From contig NC_087062.1 in assembly GCF_963678635.1 (NCBI RefSeq), positions 30,468,833 to 30,532,832 on the forward strand: a stretch of DNA of 64,000 bases, written 5' to 3'. The notes beneath the pieces are model-generated. The model was not told the origin of the DNA. It did not search any database and saw only the letters and a program-made list of their open reading frames with translations. This DNA comes from Symsagittifera roscoffensis (taxonomy: Eukaryota; Xenacoelomorpha; Acoela; Convolutidae). Positions 55,446-64,000 of the stretch are shown here, one piece after another (the stretch's first letter is position 1; every line of letters begins with the position of its first letter). The position numbers were made by a program, and so were the translations under genes.

Positions 55446-57278
55446 CGGAACAAAAAAATTTTGAAGCATCAAACAATAACCAATGCGATGTTTCAACCAA
55501 TTTAAATATCGAAGAATAGTAGCCGGTTGCTGTACAAGTAGTACAAAGAGTTCCCACCTCATTAATGAGAAAAGATTAATTTTAAATTGGCGTAGTTTTT
55601 TTGTGCGTGGTGCAATCAAAGGAACTAGAGGACAGTTTTCAAATTTAGTAATTTAGGCATTACTTATTACTGTTGGATTCTAAAAACAAATAACATACAA
55701 AGTTTCTCCCCACTTTCAGATACTAGTGTGTCCAAAACGTAAATTGTCCAAATAGTAAATTGTCCAAAACGTTATTTGCATCCATAAGCAAGTCATGGCT
55801 CTATTGTTTTTGAGCTGTTTGTTCGTGGTATTTATTTTGAATCAAAATTATGTCATTGGAAAGCAACCTCTCATTTTTTTTGTTTTAGAAATGATTTACA
55901 TTGAAATTGGTAACTTATAACAATAAATTACCATTTTACGTAGTCAATTTTAGAACTGAAAGGCATAAAGTATCTCGAAAAGGGATCGTAATATTGACGG
56001 TTTCTGAGCGTTTTAGATTACGGTACACATGGCTATAAAAACCTAGAAGTACTAAAGGTGCTAAATTTTTTTCTTTCTTGCCTTTCAGGCCTAGAAGTTA
56101 CTTCTTTTTTTTGACATCTCTTTGCACAAGGGACTTGGAAATTAAATTGAATTAGCCTCAGGTCACCTAACTTAATCGTCACGTTTTGATTGAGGACATA
56201 AATCGCAGGAAAATTGATACATTAAACAATCTTATTTTCCACTTTTCGGTCCCAGTTTTTAATCAAAAATAACATATGATGCTTCTTCAATCAACCGATG
56301 GAATTTAATTTAGCTTGTTATACCCGTTGCAATTTTTATTGAATTTTGGGCAATTGCTTGCAAAGTGAAATAAAAATGCTAGAAATATATTGTAAGGATA
56401 TGAGACAGCTAGTGTGCAGGTTAGAATAATATGGACAAATTGATTTCTGGGAGCAAGATCTAAGGAACGGCCTGGAAATGTGGAATTGATTTGAGGCCGG
56501 GCGTTCTTATGACAGGGTGCCGTGTGCAAATGTTCATAAGTGATCGGGGTCTGGCTGTGGGGGATCATGGCAGAGGGATCATCCAATTAAGTGTTTGTTA
56601 GCGAGACCCAAAACAGAAGAGGATCCCCTATTTGTTGTACCTGCAAATATTGCTTTTAAATGTCTTCGAAATGGTTCCTATTGGTTTTATTAAGTCAACT
56701 AATCTATGGATCATGAGTTGCCGTATAAAACTACGGGGAGCAAAATATGAACTGAACGAAACAAGGTTCCTTGAAGACTTGTCTAACCCAAAATTATCAG
56801 TCTAAATCCGGGATTTTTGAATTAGTTTCACACTATTTGAATAAAAGAAATCTTGAACGTTAATGGAAACTTCTTGCCTGAAATCTGTGTTCTATTTGAG
56901 TTACTGATCCAAAGTTTTTTATTAAATTTAATGTGTTTATATCATTGCGTTAGCTTTTGAATAAATTTTCATTTAACGCCAGTTCATTCACGAACCTGGA
57001 ATATATTTTTCACTGACTATTTCGAATCGATCATTTCCGCAGCTGCTAATTGTTAATTAAAATCCTCAGTTAGCTTTCATTCGAATTTCATAGTCGAAAA
57101 GTGTCCTGACTGGATTGAATCTGAAGTATTGTTTTTTTTTAAAGATGATAATGCCCACTCACTATTGCCTTCATTATAGTTTTTTTTGTTTTTTAAAAAC
57201 ACATGTTTGTTTAACGGTTTATTAAGGTCAAACTGTCGAGCTAGTTTTGTCGGGTTAATTTAACCATTTAATTGTAAT

Positions 57279-57597
57279 CAGTGGTGTGCGCAGAATTTTT
57301 TCAGGGGGGGGGGGGGAAATCGATCAATTTGATTTTCCGAGCGCTGCAGGCAAATTTTTCAAAAAAACAGGTCAAAAAAGGCGTTTTTAGGAACTTTTTC
57401 GATTTTTTTGGCGCGCGCTCCTCTCTCAAGATTTGTCGTATTGGCGCCTAAGGTGCCTCTCGAAAAATTTTAAGGTTGTTCAGTGAAAAATGGATGTCTT
57501 AAAGTTCTACCAAAAGGGATACCCGTTGCAACATTTTGGCAACCAAAATTGAGGGAGGGTGGGGCGATCCCCCGCCCGCCCCCTAGGCACGCTACTA
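57279..57597. mobile_element. hAT-like MITE, copy 1
   Basis: Left end CAGTGGTGTGCGCAG and right end (reverse-complemented) TAGTAGCGTGCCTAGG form degenerate terminal inverted repeats of the CAGNGGCG hAT type. Flanking 8-base target duplication ATTGTAAT (57271-57278) / ATTGTATT (57598-57605), 7 of 8 matching. Interior shares a G-rich run, GGCGCGCGCTCC and GAAAAATTTT with the copy at 62347. No coding capacity, ~319 bp. Confidence 0.75.
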
Positions 57598-57605
57598 ATT
57601 GTATT

Positions 57606-58330
57606 ATAAGTCTAAAATAGTGGGAGCTCTGAATTGGGAATCGTAATTAGTCACAATTTTAATTTAAATTGATTTACCAAAGTTCTTTTTTCTTTTGCGG
57701 CGCATCGGAATTAAATTCTCCCGAGGCATGATATTCACGTTTCTTTGAAATTTTGATAATAGCGACATTGTTTTATCTCTAAATTGATGCGAATTGAGCA
57801 AAAAAATCTGATTTTATTTGATTTTTTTTTCTTAATGCTCTGTTTTGATCCTCAGCTGGTCTCATCATAATGATGAAAAAAAAAGGTAGTGGCAGCCTCG
57901 GATTTTCATAATCCACCCCGCTGTTTACTGATTGTTTTTCCATTTAATTAGGTCTCTTTTTGCCACAAGAAAGTTGTGTTTATTCCACAATTAGCAGCAG
58001 GAATGAAAAGAGGAACACGGGAAAATAACCCCGTGTATTGTTCCCCTTTCTGATAATCTAAATAGGTGAAAAAGATCCGCATAAATGCTATAGAATTACC
58101 TATAAAAGCGGAACAGATTAATTGTTCATTGCGGGCAGTCACATTGCTGAAATCTGATTGGATAATACCTGTCTGCTTATTAATGGGAGCAAGGCCAAAT
58201 TGTTCCAATAAAAATTGTTTATTTAACGCAAATATTGGCAAATATCCGAAACGGAAATTAAACCAGCGGAACAAAACAAATTTGTCGTAATTTGATTTTT
58301 TGATAATTTGTTTCATTTTTTGTATTGATT
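57606..58330. other. Upstream region of the 1278-aa gene
   Basis: About 725 AT-rich bases between the MITE and the candidate acceptor. A 122-codon minus-strand frame (57948-58316) has no recognisable motif. Promoter and first exon, if any, are not identifiable by eye. Confidence 0.4.
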
Positions 58331-58340
58331 ATTTTCTCAG
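58331..58340 (+). promoter_or_regulatory. Candidate 3' splice acceptor upstream of the start codon
   Basis: ATTTTCTCAG, a good pyrimidine-tract/CAG acceptor, ends 27 bases before the ATG at 58368. Consistent with a 5'UTR intron or a spliced-leader acceptor. Confidence 0.4.
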
Positions 58341-58367
58341 TTTCTGTTATCTCTGTAACACGATACA

Positions 58368-61300
58368 ATGCGTGATATCCTTACATTTTTTTCGCTTTAC
58401 TTTATATTGCTCTCAGTTTTAATCTGTTGTCAACTGATTGCAGAGGCGAATGGCGCTGGTGATTATGTCAGTTTCGATCGGTTCACGAAAACCGAAAAGT
58501 TGTCGGAGAGTGAGAAAAGAGCGATTAAAAGTGAGGTGAAGGATGAGTTGTTTAATGCTAAGTTCCCTCTAAAATACAAAGACATTTACATCGGTCACCT
58601 TTCTGGAGACCTCAAAGCTCCTGTGCCAGGCAGCTTCTCAAATCTGCTGCTGTTTAATTTCCCTGATGATGTCTTACAAAGCTTACCCAAGGATTACTTC
58701 GTTTCGCTGTTCGTTAACCCAGGAGTTTATCCCCAACAAAGAGTCCGACTTCTGGATGCTGCCTCTCGAAAAAGTCCCAATGTCTACGGAAGCAACTTCT
58801 TGGGAGAGTTGATTAAAGAAGCCAAAGTCAAAACTAATATTGACGCCGATAGTCGAATCTGGAGTTCGAGAGTCACACTGGAAGAGGTTCTGTTTCTCAT
58901 GTTTGATCCTCGAGAGAGATTTCTGGGCAGTTTTCCTAGCCTGTCTAGGACTGAGCATCAGCAGATGGTCGAAGGAATATCATATCGCTGGATGGGCAGT
59001 CTCAATTTCAATAAAGAAGCTATGCAGGCCTGGGGAAGCGTGGCAAGGTCAGAATTTTGGACGAGGAATCAGTTCATGTGTGATTTAATGCTGTCCTCCT
59101 GGTTTCCACAAGTATCTCAGATTGAATACATTAGGGCAGAGAACCTGGCAAAACTTCTACCATGCATGACGCCGGATATCATTCGAGAACTCAGGCGCCG
59201 GCAAAACAGGCGTATTGGACATAGGAATTCCGTCAACAATTTTAAACCGATGATGGAAGGGTACGCTGCTTCACCCGAAACAGCACCTAGAAACAGAATG
59301 ACGAAACAGGAACTAATCAATACTTTCATCGAGCTGTCAGTCTTTGCGAAAGATGAGGATTTTTTCAGACAAGTATCAGGGCTGTTGCCATATATGGGTA
59401 TCACCGTTTTCCACAACAATCTCTACCACACAAAGAGAGAAAAGGGAATTGCTCGGCTAGTGGCGAACTTCACGAAGAATTTTGCGCTGATCGAGAATCT
59501 CGAATATGATTTGAGAAGAACGAACTCTATGCCAAGCAGAAGAGTGGATCACACGTATGTGTCTGCGTTGCCGAATATTTGGTCCAGTGAAGAGATTTGC
59601 GAGAGTCTGAGAGCGATCAAACAGGGCTCAGAAGCAGAACTGACTTCAGTGATTCAACACATCTCAGACTTCAACGACAATTTGATGTTGGCTAAAAAGA
59701 TGGAAATTCTCTTCTGTTATTTGAAGTTAACGAAGAAAAACATTGTGCATATAAGTGCAGCTGTACAAATCAGATCTCTAATCAAAGGAGCTAAATTGCC
59801 TGAGCTGCCGACTCTGAGGATCTCGGAACACCCAGAGCATGTCGAGTTTTTGCAGAACAACGAAGCAAACCTCACTCCCCTTCAGAGATACCATTTTCTG
59901 GAGCAAGAACAGTCCAACAAACTAACAGCCGGAGCACTTCTTTCTTTGGGGGAACATTACTTGTCGGATTTCGGAATTTTTCGATTAGATAATCCGAACT
60001 TGCTGACTGATATTGGCTTCCGTTATAGTCAAAAAGAGGGATTAGTTAACCTCAACCCAGTAGACCACAAGACTATCACAGGTAACAGTGCTTTCAAACT
60101 GCTTATTCTGGATAGGATCGGAGATGATTTGCGATTGGGACCCGAAATCGCAAGGAGGCACAATTTTGCTAGCTCATTTGCTCCCAGTCATTTGGAAAAA
60201 ATTCGAGATTCAGAATTTTTTGACGTTGTTGAGCTCCTGGATAAAAGTTCACTATCGGAAGAAGTTTTAATAGAATTGGCCGACAAGACAAAAATTTGGA
60301 AACAAAAATACATATCTACAAACACAGCTCAAAATTTTTCACTTATCGACTTGGAGTTTTCCGAAATTGAGGCTCTTGGAGGATACGTTTTGAAGCATTT
60401 CAAAGTGAGAGAGTTTGAGAGACTTCGTTTCGACCATGTGAAATGTAACACAATTTTTGGTTTTATTGGAGAAAGCGTCAAACCGACCACAATTCTCGAT
60501 TTCGCCTTGAAGGCAAAGTTGGAAGTCTTGGTATCATTTTATGTGAATGAATGTATCGGTGAGCCGAAGTTACTGAAAGACGAAATGCAAATGCCTACGA
60601 TTTGGCAAAAAGATCTGGTAGTTCTTGGGTCTCTTGCGTGTTTTCTCAATCGAAATATTTATTCAGTAGATGAGAATGCTTTGACGAAGAACTTGTATCG
60701 TTTCGCCGATTGTTTGTTAACACATGAACAAGGCATCCACATGCATAACAAACTTTCAACTATTTTTGAAAATGGAAATCATGAGTTAGATGTTGTGGAG
60801 CTGCTGAAAGTGTTGGGTCCAAATATATGTCTGGTTTTCACGCCCAGTGAACTAGAACAAGTCTTTTTCGAGAACAGAATTGAAAACATCTCCGCTGCAA
60901 TTCCATCGAAATGGATCCACTTCTTCGAAGCAATAGCTACTGTTGCTGCTATTCAGAACCCGCTCATTTTGCCTACACGTAACCAAGACGTAGAGTTATG
61001 TGGCAAAGTTTTGATGGAAAACAGCTTGAAAGTCCTCACTCTTGGTCTGAGACTGTCCTTTGAAGACTTCGAGGAATTCAGAATCATCGAAGAGGTCACG
61101 TGTTCTCGACTGCGCCATCTGGGACATGGGATTGCGTACATTTCACCCGAAGTATTTGATAAACTATCGGCTGTAGAAGTGCAAAGATGCCTGGAATATT
61201 TCACGCATAATCCTCACACGACAGAACAGCAATTGAGAGTATTAGAAAGTCGTCTGCAGGTAGACGAAAAGCTGAACAGCGAGTTCGATTTCTCAGATTC

Positions 61301-62204
61301 ACAAACCAATTTCTTTAAAATTCAGAAGCTAGGAAGTTTATATCGCTCTTTCATTGAACCAATTAAGATCGGATGTAATCTCAGTCTCGACGTCATCTCA
61401 GTCTTGGGAAAATTAGACAATTTAGAAATGGATCAGATGAGCACACTCTTCGAATGCGCGAAGCTTGAAATCACGGACAAGAACGGTTTTCTGAGCATAA
61501 ATGGCATTAAAATGGCTGGAAACTTACTATGCGGTGCAAGCATGAACGGTCTTAAAATTATGATGAGCAGAGACGTCGCTCTTTCGACACTTTCTGACTT
61601 GAGCTGGAATCTAAAGAAATGCTCTCGAGAAAAGCTGAATATCGTTTTTGACAAAATAGAAGACAGCATTACTAAATGGAAACCATCAATGATTTACACG
61701 GCTGGGATTATTTTGGCTGGAATTCCAGTTGGAGAAATAGGACACTTGACCAGGTCTCAAATTGAGTTCATCCATCCCGAAGTTTTCACTAGAATGTCAT
61801 CGGAGCAATTCACAGCTCTGCTGCGAATCCCCAATATATTCTCATTTTTGGGACACCGCCAACTGTTGGAGCTGAACAGAGTTTATTTAGGAGAAAGAAA
61901 TAACGATAAATCTTTGCTCATCGAAATGAGTTTGTTCGGACACGATTCGATTCTTATTGATAGAATTAATTCAAACACAATGCGTCCTAAATTAAAAGGC
62001 TATTTGTCCAGCTCAGCGGAGAAACGGAAAGAAAAAAGTGATCTAAATGGTGGCGCTCAAACAGAATCATCCGACGAGGCACTGGTATCGGAAAAAGTTG
62101 AAAAAAGTCAGTTTGTCTATGTTATCATAAACTCATCCGTAAAGACTCAGTGGGCTGAACTTTTGATAATTGTTGTTAATATTTGCAGATTGTGCTTTTA
62201 CTAA
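58368..62204 (+). CDS. Intronless 1278-aa secreted or GPI-anchored helical-repeat protein (mesothelin/stereocilin-like?)
   Basis: One uninterrupted frame of 1278 codons, visibly less AT-rich than its surroundings, from the first ATG (58368) to TAA. N-terminus: signal peptide, hydrophobic core about residues 5-25. No catalytic motif is recognised. The body consists of weak leucine-rich helical repeats with recurring PExF/L...L...L phrases, e.g. YISPEVFDKLSAVEVQRCL (about 924) and FIHPEVFTRMSSEQFTALL (about 1135). Several N-glycosylation sequons. After a polar, low-complexity stretch (about 1215-1245), the last ~14 residues are hydrophobic (AELLIIVVNIC...), preceded by NSS, as in a GPI-attachment signal. 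This architecture resembles the ARM-like mesothelin/stereocilin/otoancorin superfamily of surface proteins. That is inference, and another helical family is possible. Flanked by two MITEs. Confidence 0.9.
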   Translation: MRDILTFFSLYFILLSVLICCQLIAEANGAGDYVSFDRFTKTEKLSESEKRAIKSEVKDELFNAKFPLKYKDIYIGHLSGDLKAPVPGSFSNLLLFNFPDDVLQSLPKDYFVSLFVNPGVYPQQRVRLLDAASRKSPNVYGSNFLGELIKEAKVKTNIDADSRIWSSRVTLEEVLFLMFDPRERFLGSFPSLSRTEHQQMVEGISYRWMGSLNFNKEAMQAWGSVARSEFWTRNQFMCDLMLSSWFPQVSQIEYIRAENLAKLLPCMTPDIIRELRRRQNRRIGHRNSVNNFKPMMEGYAASPETAPRNRMTKQELINTFIELSVFAKDEDFFRQVSGLLPYMGITVFHNNLYHTKREKGIARLVANFTKNFALIENLEYDLRRTNSMPSRRVDHTYVSALPNIWSSEEICESLRAIKQGSEAELTSVIQHISDFNDNLMLAKKMEILFCYLKLTKKNIVHISAAVQIRSLIKGAKLPELPTLRISEHPEHVEFLQNNEANLTPLQRYHFLEQEQSNKLTAGALLSLGEHYLSDFGIFRLDNPNLLTDIGFRYSQKEGLVNLNPVDHKTITGNSAFKLLILDRIGDDLRLGPEIARRHNFASSFAPSHLEKIRDSEFFDVVELLDKSSLSEEVLIELADKTKIWKQKYISTNTAQNFSLIDLEFSEIEALGGYVLKHFKVREFERLRFDHVKCNTIFGFIGESVKPTTILDFALKAKLEVLVSFYVNECIGEPKLLKDEMQMPTIWQKDLVVLGSLACFLNRNIYSVDENALTKNLYRFADCLLTHEQGIHMHNKLSTIFENGNHELDVVELLKVLGPNICLVFTPSELEQVFFENRIENISAAIPSKWIHFFEAIATVAAIQNPLILPTRNQDVELCGKVLMENSLKVLTLGLRLSFEDFEEFRIIEEVTCSRLRHLGHGIAYISPEVFDKLSAVEVQRCLEYFTHNPHTTEQQLRVLESRLQVDEKLNSEFDFSDSQTNFFKIQKLGSLYRSFIEPIKIGCNLSLDVISVLGKLDNLEMDQMSTLFECAKLEITDKNGFLSINGIKMAGNLLCGASMNGLKIMMSRDVALSTLSDLSWNLKKCSREKLNIVFDKIEDSITKWKPSMIYTAGIILAGIPVGEIGHLTRSQIEFIHPEVFTRMSSEQFTALLRIPNIFSFLGHRQLLELNRVYLGERNNDKSLLIEMSLFGHDSILIDRINSNTMRPKLKGYLSSSAEKRKEKSDLNGGAQTESSDEALVSEKVEKSQFVYVIINSSVKTQWAELLIIVVNICRLCFY

Positions 62205-62346
62205 TAGTAGATTTAAATTCCAAATTTTTATTTATGTTATTTCATTGTGCTCCTCACAATTTCGTTCAATTTAAGTGAATTCAAGATAATGCATGGGTGA
62301 TCTGGTAGCAATGGAATATATTAAGGGCAGGCGCGGACATTAAGGG
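62205..62346. other. 3' flank of the 1278-aa gene, with a 19-bp tandem duplication
   Basis: The stop is followed by two more in-frame stops (TAA TAG TAG). No AATAAA was seen in the first ~80 bases. At 62320-62346 the string ATTAAGGGCAGGCGCGGAC occurs and is partly repeated directly before the MITE, i.e. a 19-base duplication of target site plus MITE end. Confidence 0.6.
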
Positions 62347-62654
62347 CAGGCGCGGATCTAGGAATTTCTCGAGGAGGGGTGGATTTTCAAAAACCACTCT
62401 TCTAAACCACTATAAAGAGAGTTTTTAGGCTTTTTTTTGGAAAATTTTGACCAAAAAATTGCATTTTTCGGCGCGCGCTCCCCCTTAAAATTAGTATATA
62501 CTGGCGTCGAAGGCGCCTGTAGAAAAATTTTCAGTGTCCGTCACCAAAAATGGATATCTCAAAATAGTACGAAGGGGGATCCTTCGGGTCGGCAGGGTGT
62601 CGAATCCGTGAGGGGGGGGGGGGGAGCATGCGCCCCCACCTTAACCCGCTACTG
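62347..62654. mobile_element. hAT-like MITE, copy 2
   Basis: Left end CAGGCGCGGATCTAGG; right end (reverse-complemented) CAGTAGCGGGTTAAGG. Perfect 8-base target-site duplication ATTAAGGG at 62339-62346 and 62655-62662. About 308 bp, same family and orientation as 57279-57597 (shared GGCGCGCGCTCC, GGCGCCT, GAAAAATTTT, G-run). No coding capacity; needs a transposase from elsewhere. Confidence 0.85.
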
Positions 62655-62662
62655 ATTAAGGG

Positions 62663-64000
62663 TATCTTCTGCAGTTTCGAAAAAAGTGGTCTTCAAAGTT
62701 GACATTGACTTTGTCGCTTAATCTTTTTTTTTTCCAACTTTTTTTAATAAGTGAAGAACAGTTATATGAATTTTTTTTCCTGTGCATAAACCGACGCTTA
62801 TGCTAGTGATCAAAAATCAATACGCTGCGTAATCTTGGCGCTGATTCTAATTCAACGTGTAGTTGGAAATTTACGTATTTATTCTGAAAACTTACTTCCA
62901 CAAGCGTAGTCTGCGTCTGTCAAGTGACCCTCCTTAACGTTTTATTCACAGCAGATGTGCTTGTTGTTATTGTTCTGTTTTTTCGTGTACTTTTCCTCGT
63001 TCAGATAGCGAACAAAGCGTCCTTTGTTGCGGCTGGAATCGCAAATGCAACTGAAAGGCTGTTGAGTTTTCTATGCACTCACAATGGAATGAATATTTCA
63101 ACATCGTCTCTCTATGCCTCTGCATAGTTGATTACATCACCTGCAAACAGCGAGAGATTTTCACGACTTTTCAGCATAGTTGATTGTTTGGCTCAATTTG
63201 ACACTTCAGTTAACGAGAGGCAATTTTTAACTACTTTTATGTTTTACGCAGCAGATAAATTAGCGAGCTGGTGAAAATTGGAATAAGACCCAGCGTTTGA
63301 CAAAGTTACAAAAATGTTAATTGTTTCTTTACTCAATTAACTATTCTTAACTGTGTTGATTTTGAAAGTGTTCAATTTGATCAATAACCAGCTATTAAGT
63401 ACAGCAAATACTAAGTATATTAACACTAACTATTGTATTACAAATAACACTTTAGCTTCAAGGTATCATGGATCTGTAGCGTAGAGGTAGGGAAGGAGAC
63501 TCGCAACAAAATAAGAGGGTTCGACCCTGGGCAGGTAGGATGTTTTTAATGAATTTTTTCGTTGATGGGATTGTTCTCAAATTTTGAAAGTTTAAAGTTT
63601 TTGAAAAAGCTATCAGTTGGTTTCCAGTCTCCTTGAGTTCCATGACTTATTTTCGATTTTTCAAGTTCAATTTTCGACTAATTTGCCAACTGACAAAATT
63701 ATCCTCTCCAGCAACAAAATTGCATATAGCGCAAACAAATTTAATTGACGTATAATCGCAAACGTGATTTTTTAAAAAATTTCTAGAATGGCCAGAAAGA
63801 ATTAATTTTAGATTTCGATTTTTTTAAAAGTTTTGAAAACGCAGATTGAATAATGATTTGTTTTCCTCAAGTTTGCTTAGCTCATAAAAATTGTCAAAAA
63901 AATAAAACGCTTTAGTTTAAAAAAAACTTAAAGCCACGTTTTTGCCTATTTTTGAAAACTAAAAATGTTCTACAAATAATGTTATATTTCTTGTCTTCCT
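62663..64000. other. AT-rich intergenic region
   Basis: No supported gene. A 67-codon frame at 62924-63127 with a hydrophobic start shows no recognisable motif. It contains a tRNA-like sequence at 63470-63536. Otherwise nothing recognised. Confidence 0.5.
63470..63536 (+). pseudogene. tRNA-like sequence
   Basis: A-box-like TAGCGTAGAGGTAGGG and B-box-like GGGTTCGACCCTG separated by a tRNA-like distance. The putative acceptor stem pairs at about five of seven positions. D and anticodon arms are poor, so I regard it as a tRNA-derived relic, possibly a SINE head. Confidence 0.35.

Larger units (their letters stand above)
53011..57278. other. 4.3-kb AT-rich intergenic region
   Basis: No supported protein gene. 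Short frames at 54538-54765 (+) and 56305-56586 (-) have no recognisable motif. It contains a tRNA-like sequence (53622-53692), a SINE-body relic (about 55230-55445), and two related strings sharing TAGCCGGTTGCTGT (about 54948 and 55522). There is also a small direct repeat TTGTCCAAA...GTAAATTGTCCAAA at 55742-55765. Confidence 0.5.

Noticed and set aside
57948-58316. 122-aa minus-strand ORF upstream of the 1278-aa gene, as a divergent partner gene
   Set aside because: Composition like the surrounding AT-rich DNA and no recognisable domain. It ends close to the start of a real gene, where promoter or outron sequence is expected.
58683-61669. Opposite-strand and out-of-frame ORFs within the 1278-aa gene
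   Set aside because: Shadows of the long coding frame.

Overview
This window is invertebrate metazoan nuclear DNA. It is AT-rich, has multi-kilobase non-coding stretches and a spliced gene, and is crowded with decayed retrotransposons: Penelope-like, EEP-type non-LTR (Jockey/CR1-like) and RLE-type non-LTR elements, tRNA-derived repeats and hAT-like MITEs. Nothing bacterial or organellar is present, and I cannot name the taxon from sequence alone. A 200-base run of N (33132-33331) is an assembly gap. Only two host genes can be supported: a two-exon secreted lipocalin (29722-33061, + strand) and a very long intronless secreted protein gene (58368-62204, + strand, 1278 aa).

Layout. (1) 1-1265: 5'-truncated Penelope-like element with a GIY-YIG nuclease end. 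(2) 1266-28580: a direct segmental triplication. Each unit holds a minus-strand non-LTR retrotransposon pseudogene (EEP endonuclease and RT), a GGAATCC-type minisatellite, a ~900-bp tandem dimer and a tRNA-Ser-like sequence. Unit 1 (1266-8878) and unit 3 (17704-25190) also carry a terminal ~1-kb block. Units 2 and 3 are each followed by a second duplicated block (13905-16500, 26315-28580) containing a tRNA-derived SINE. (3) 28580-33061: spacer and the lipocalin gene, whose ~2.7-kb intron holds a 657-bp near-perfect palindrome. (4) 33332-47470: a graveyard of non-LTR elements on both strands. These are an EEP/RT pseudogene on minus (34770-37831), an SGNH-like ORF1 scrap, a PHD-RT-RLE element on plus (38991-42395), an SGNH-like ORF1 with three short repeats (42641-43601), and a nearly full-length EEP/RT element on plus (43621-47371). 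(5) 47600-53010: a ~155-bp minisatellite array split by two tail-to-tail retrotransposons. One of these (minus, 49880-52206) is RLE-type and almost intact, with a single frameshift. (6) 53010-57278: mostly featureless AT-rich DNA with two weak repeat relics. (7) 57279-62662: the 1278-aa gene bracketed by two related hAT-like MITEs, each with an 8-bp target-site duplication. (8) 62663-64000: AT-rich spacer with a tRNA-like sequence.

The coding content is mostly selfish. The lipocalin would be a small secreted ligand-binding protein. The 1278-aa product has a signal peptide, many weak helical repeats and a hydrophobic C-terminus, which suggests a cell-surface or GPI-anchored protein. A mesothelin/stereocilin/otoancorin-type fold is my best guess, not a demonstrated homology. 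Both host genes have a 3' splice-site-like sequence immediately upstream of the start codon, compatible with a 5'UTR intron or spliced-leader trans-splicing. Boundaries of repeats and pseudogenes were judged by eye and are approximate to tens of bases.
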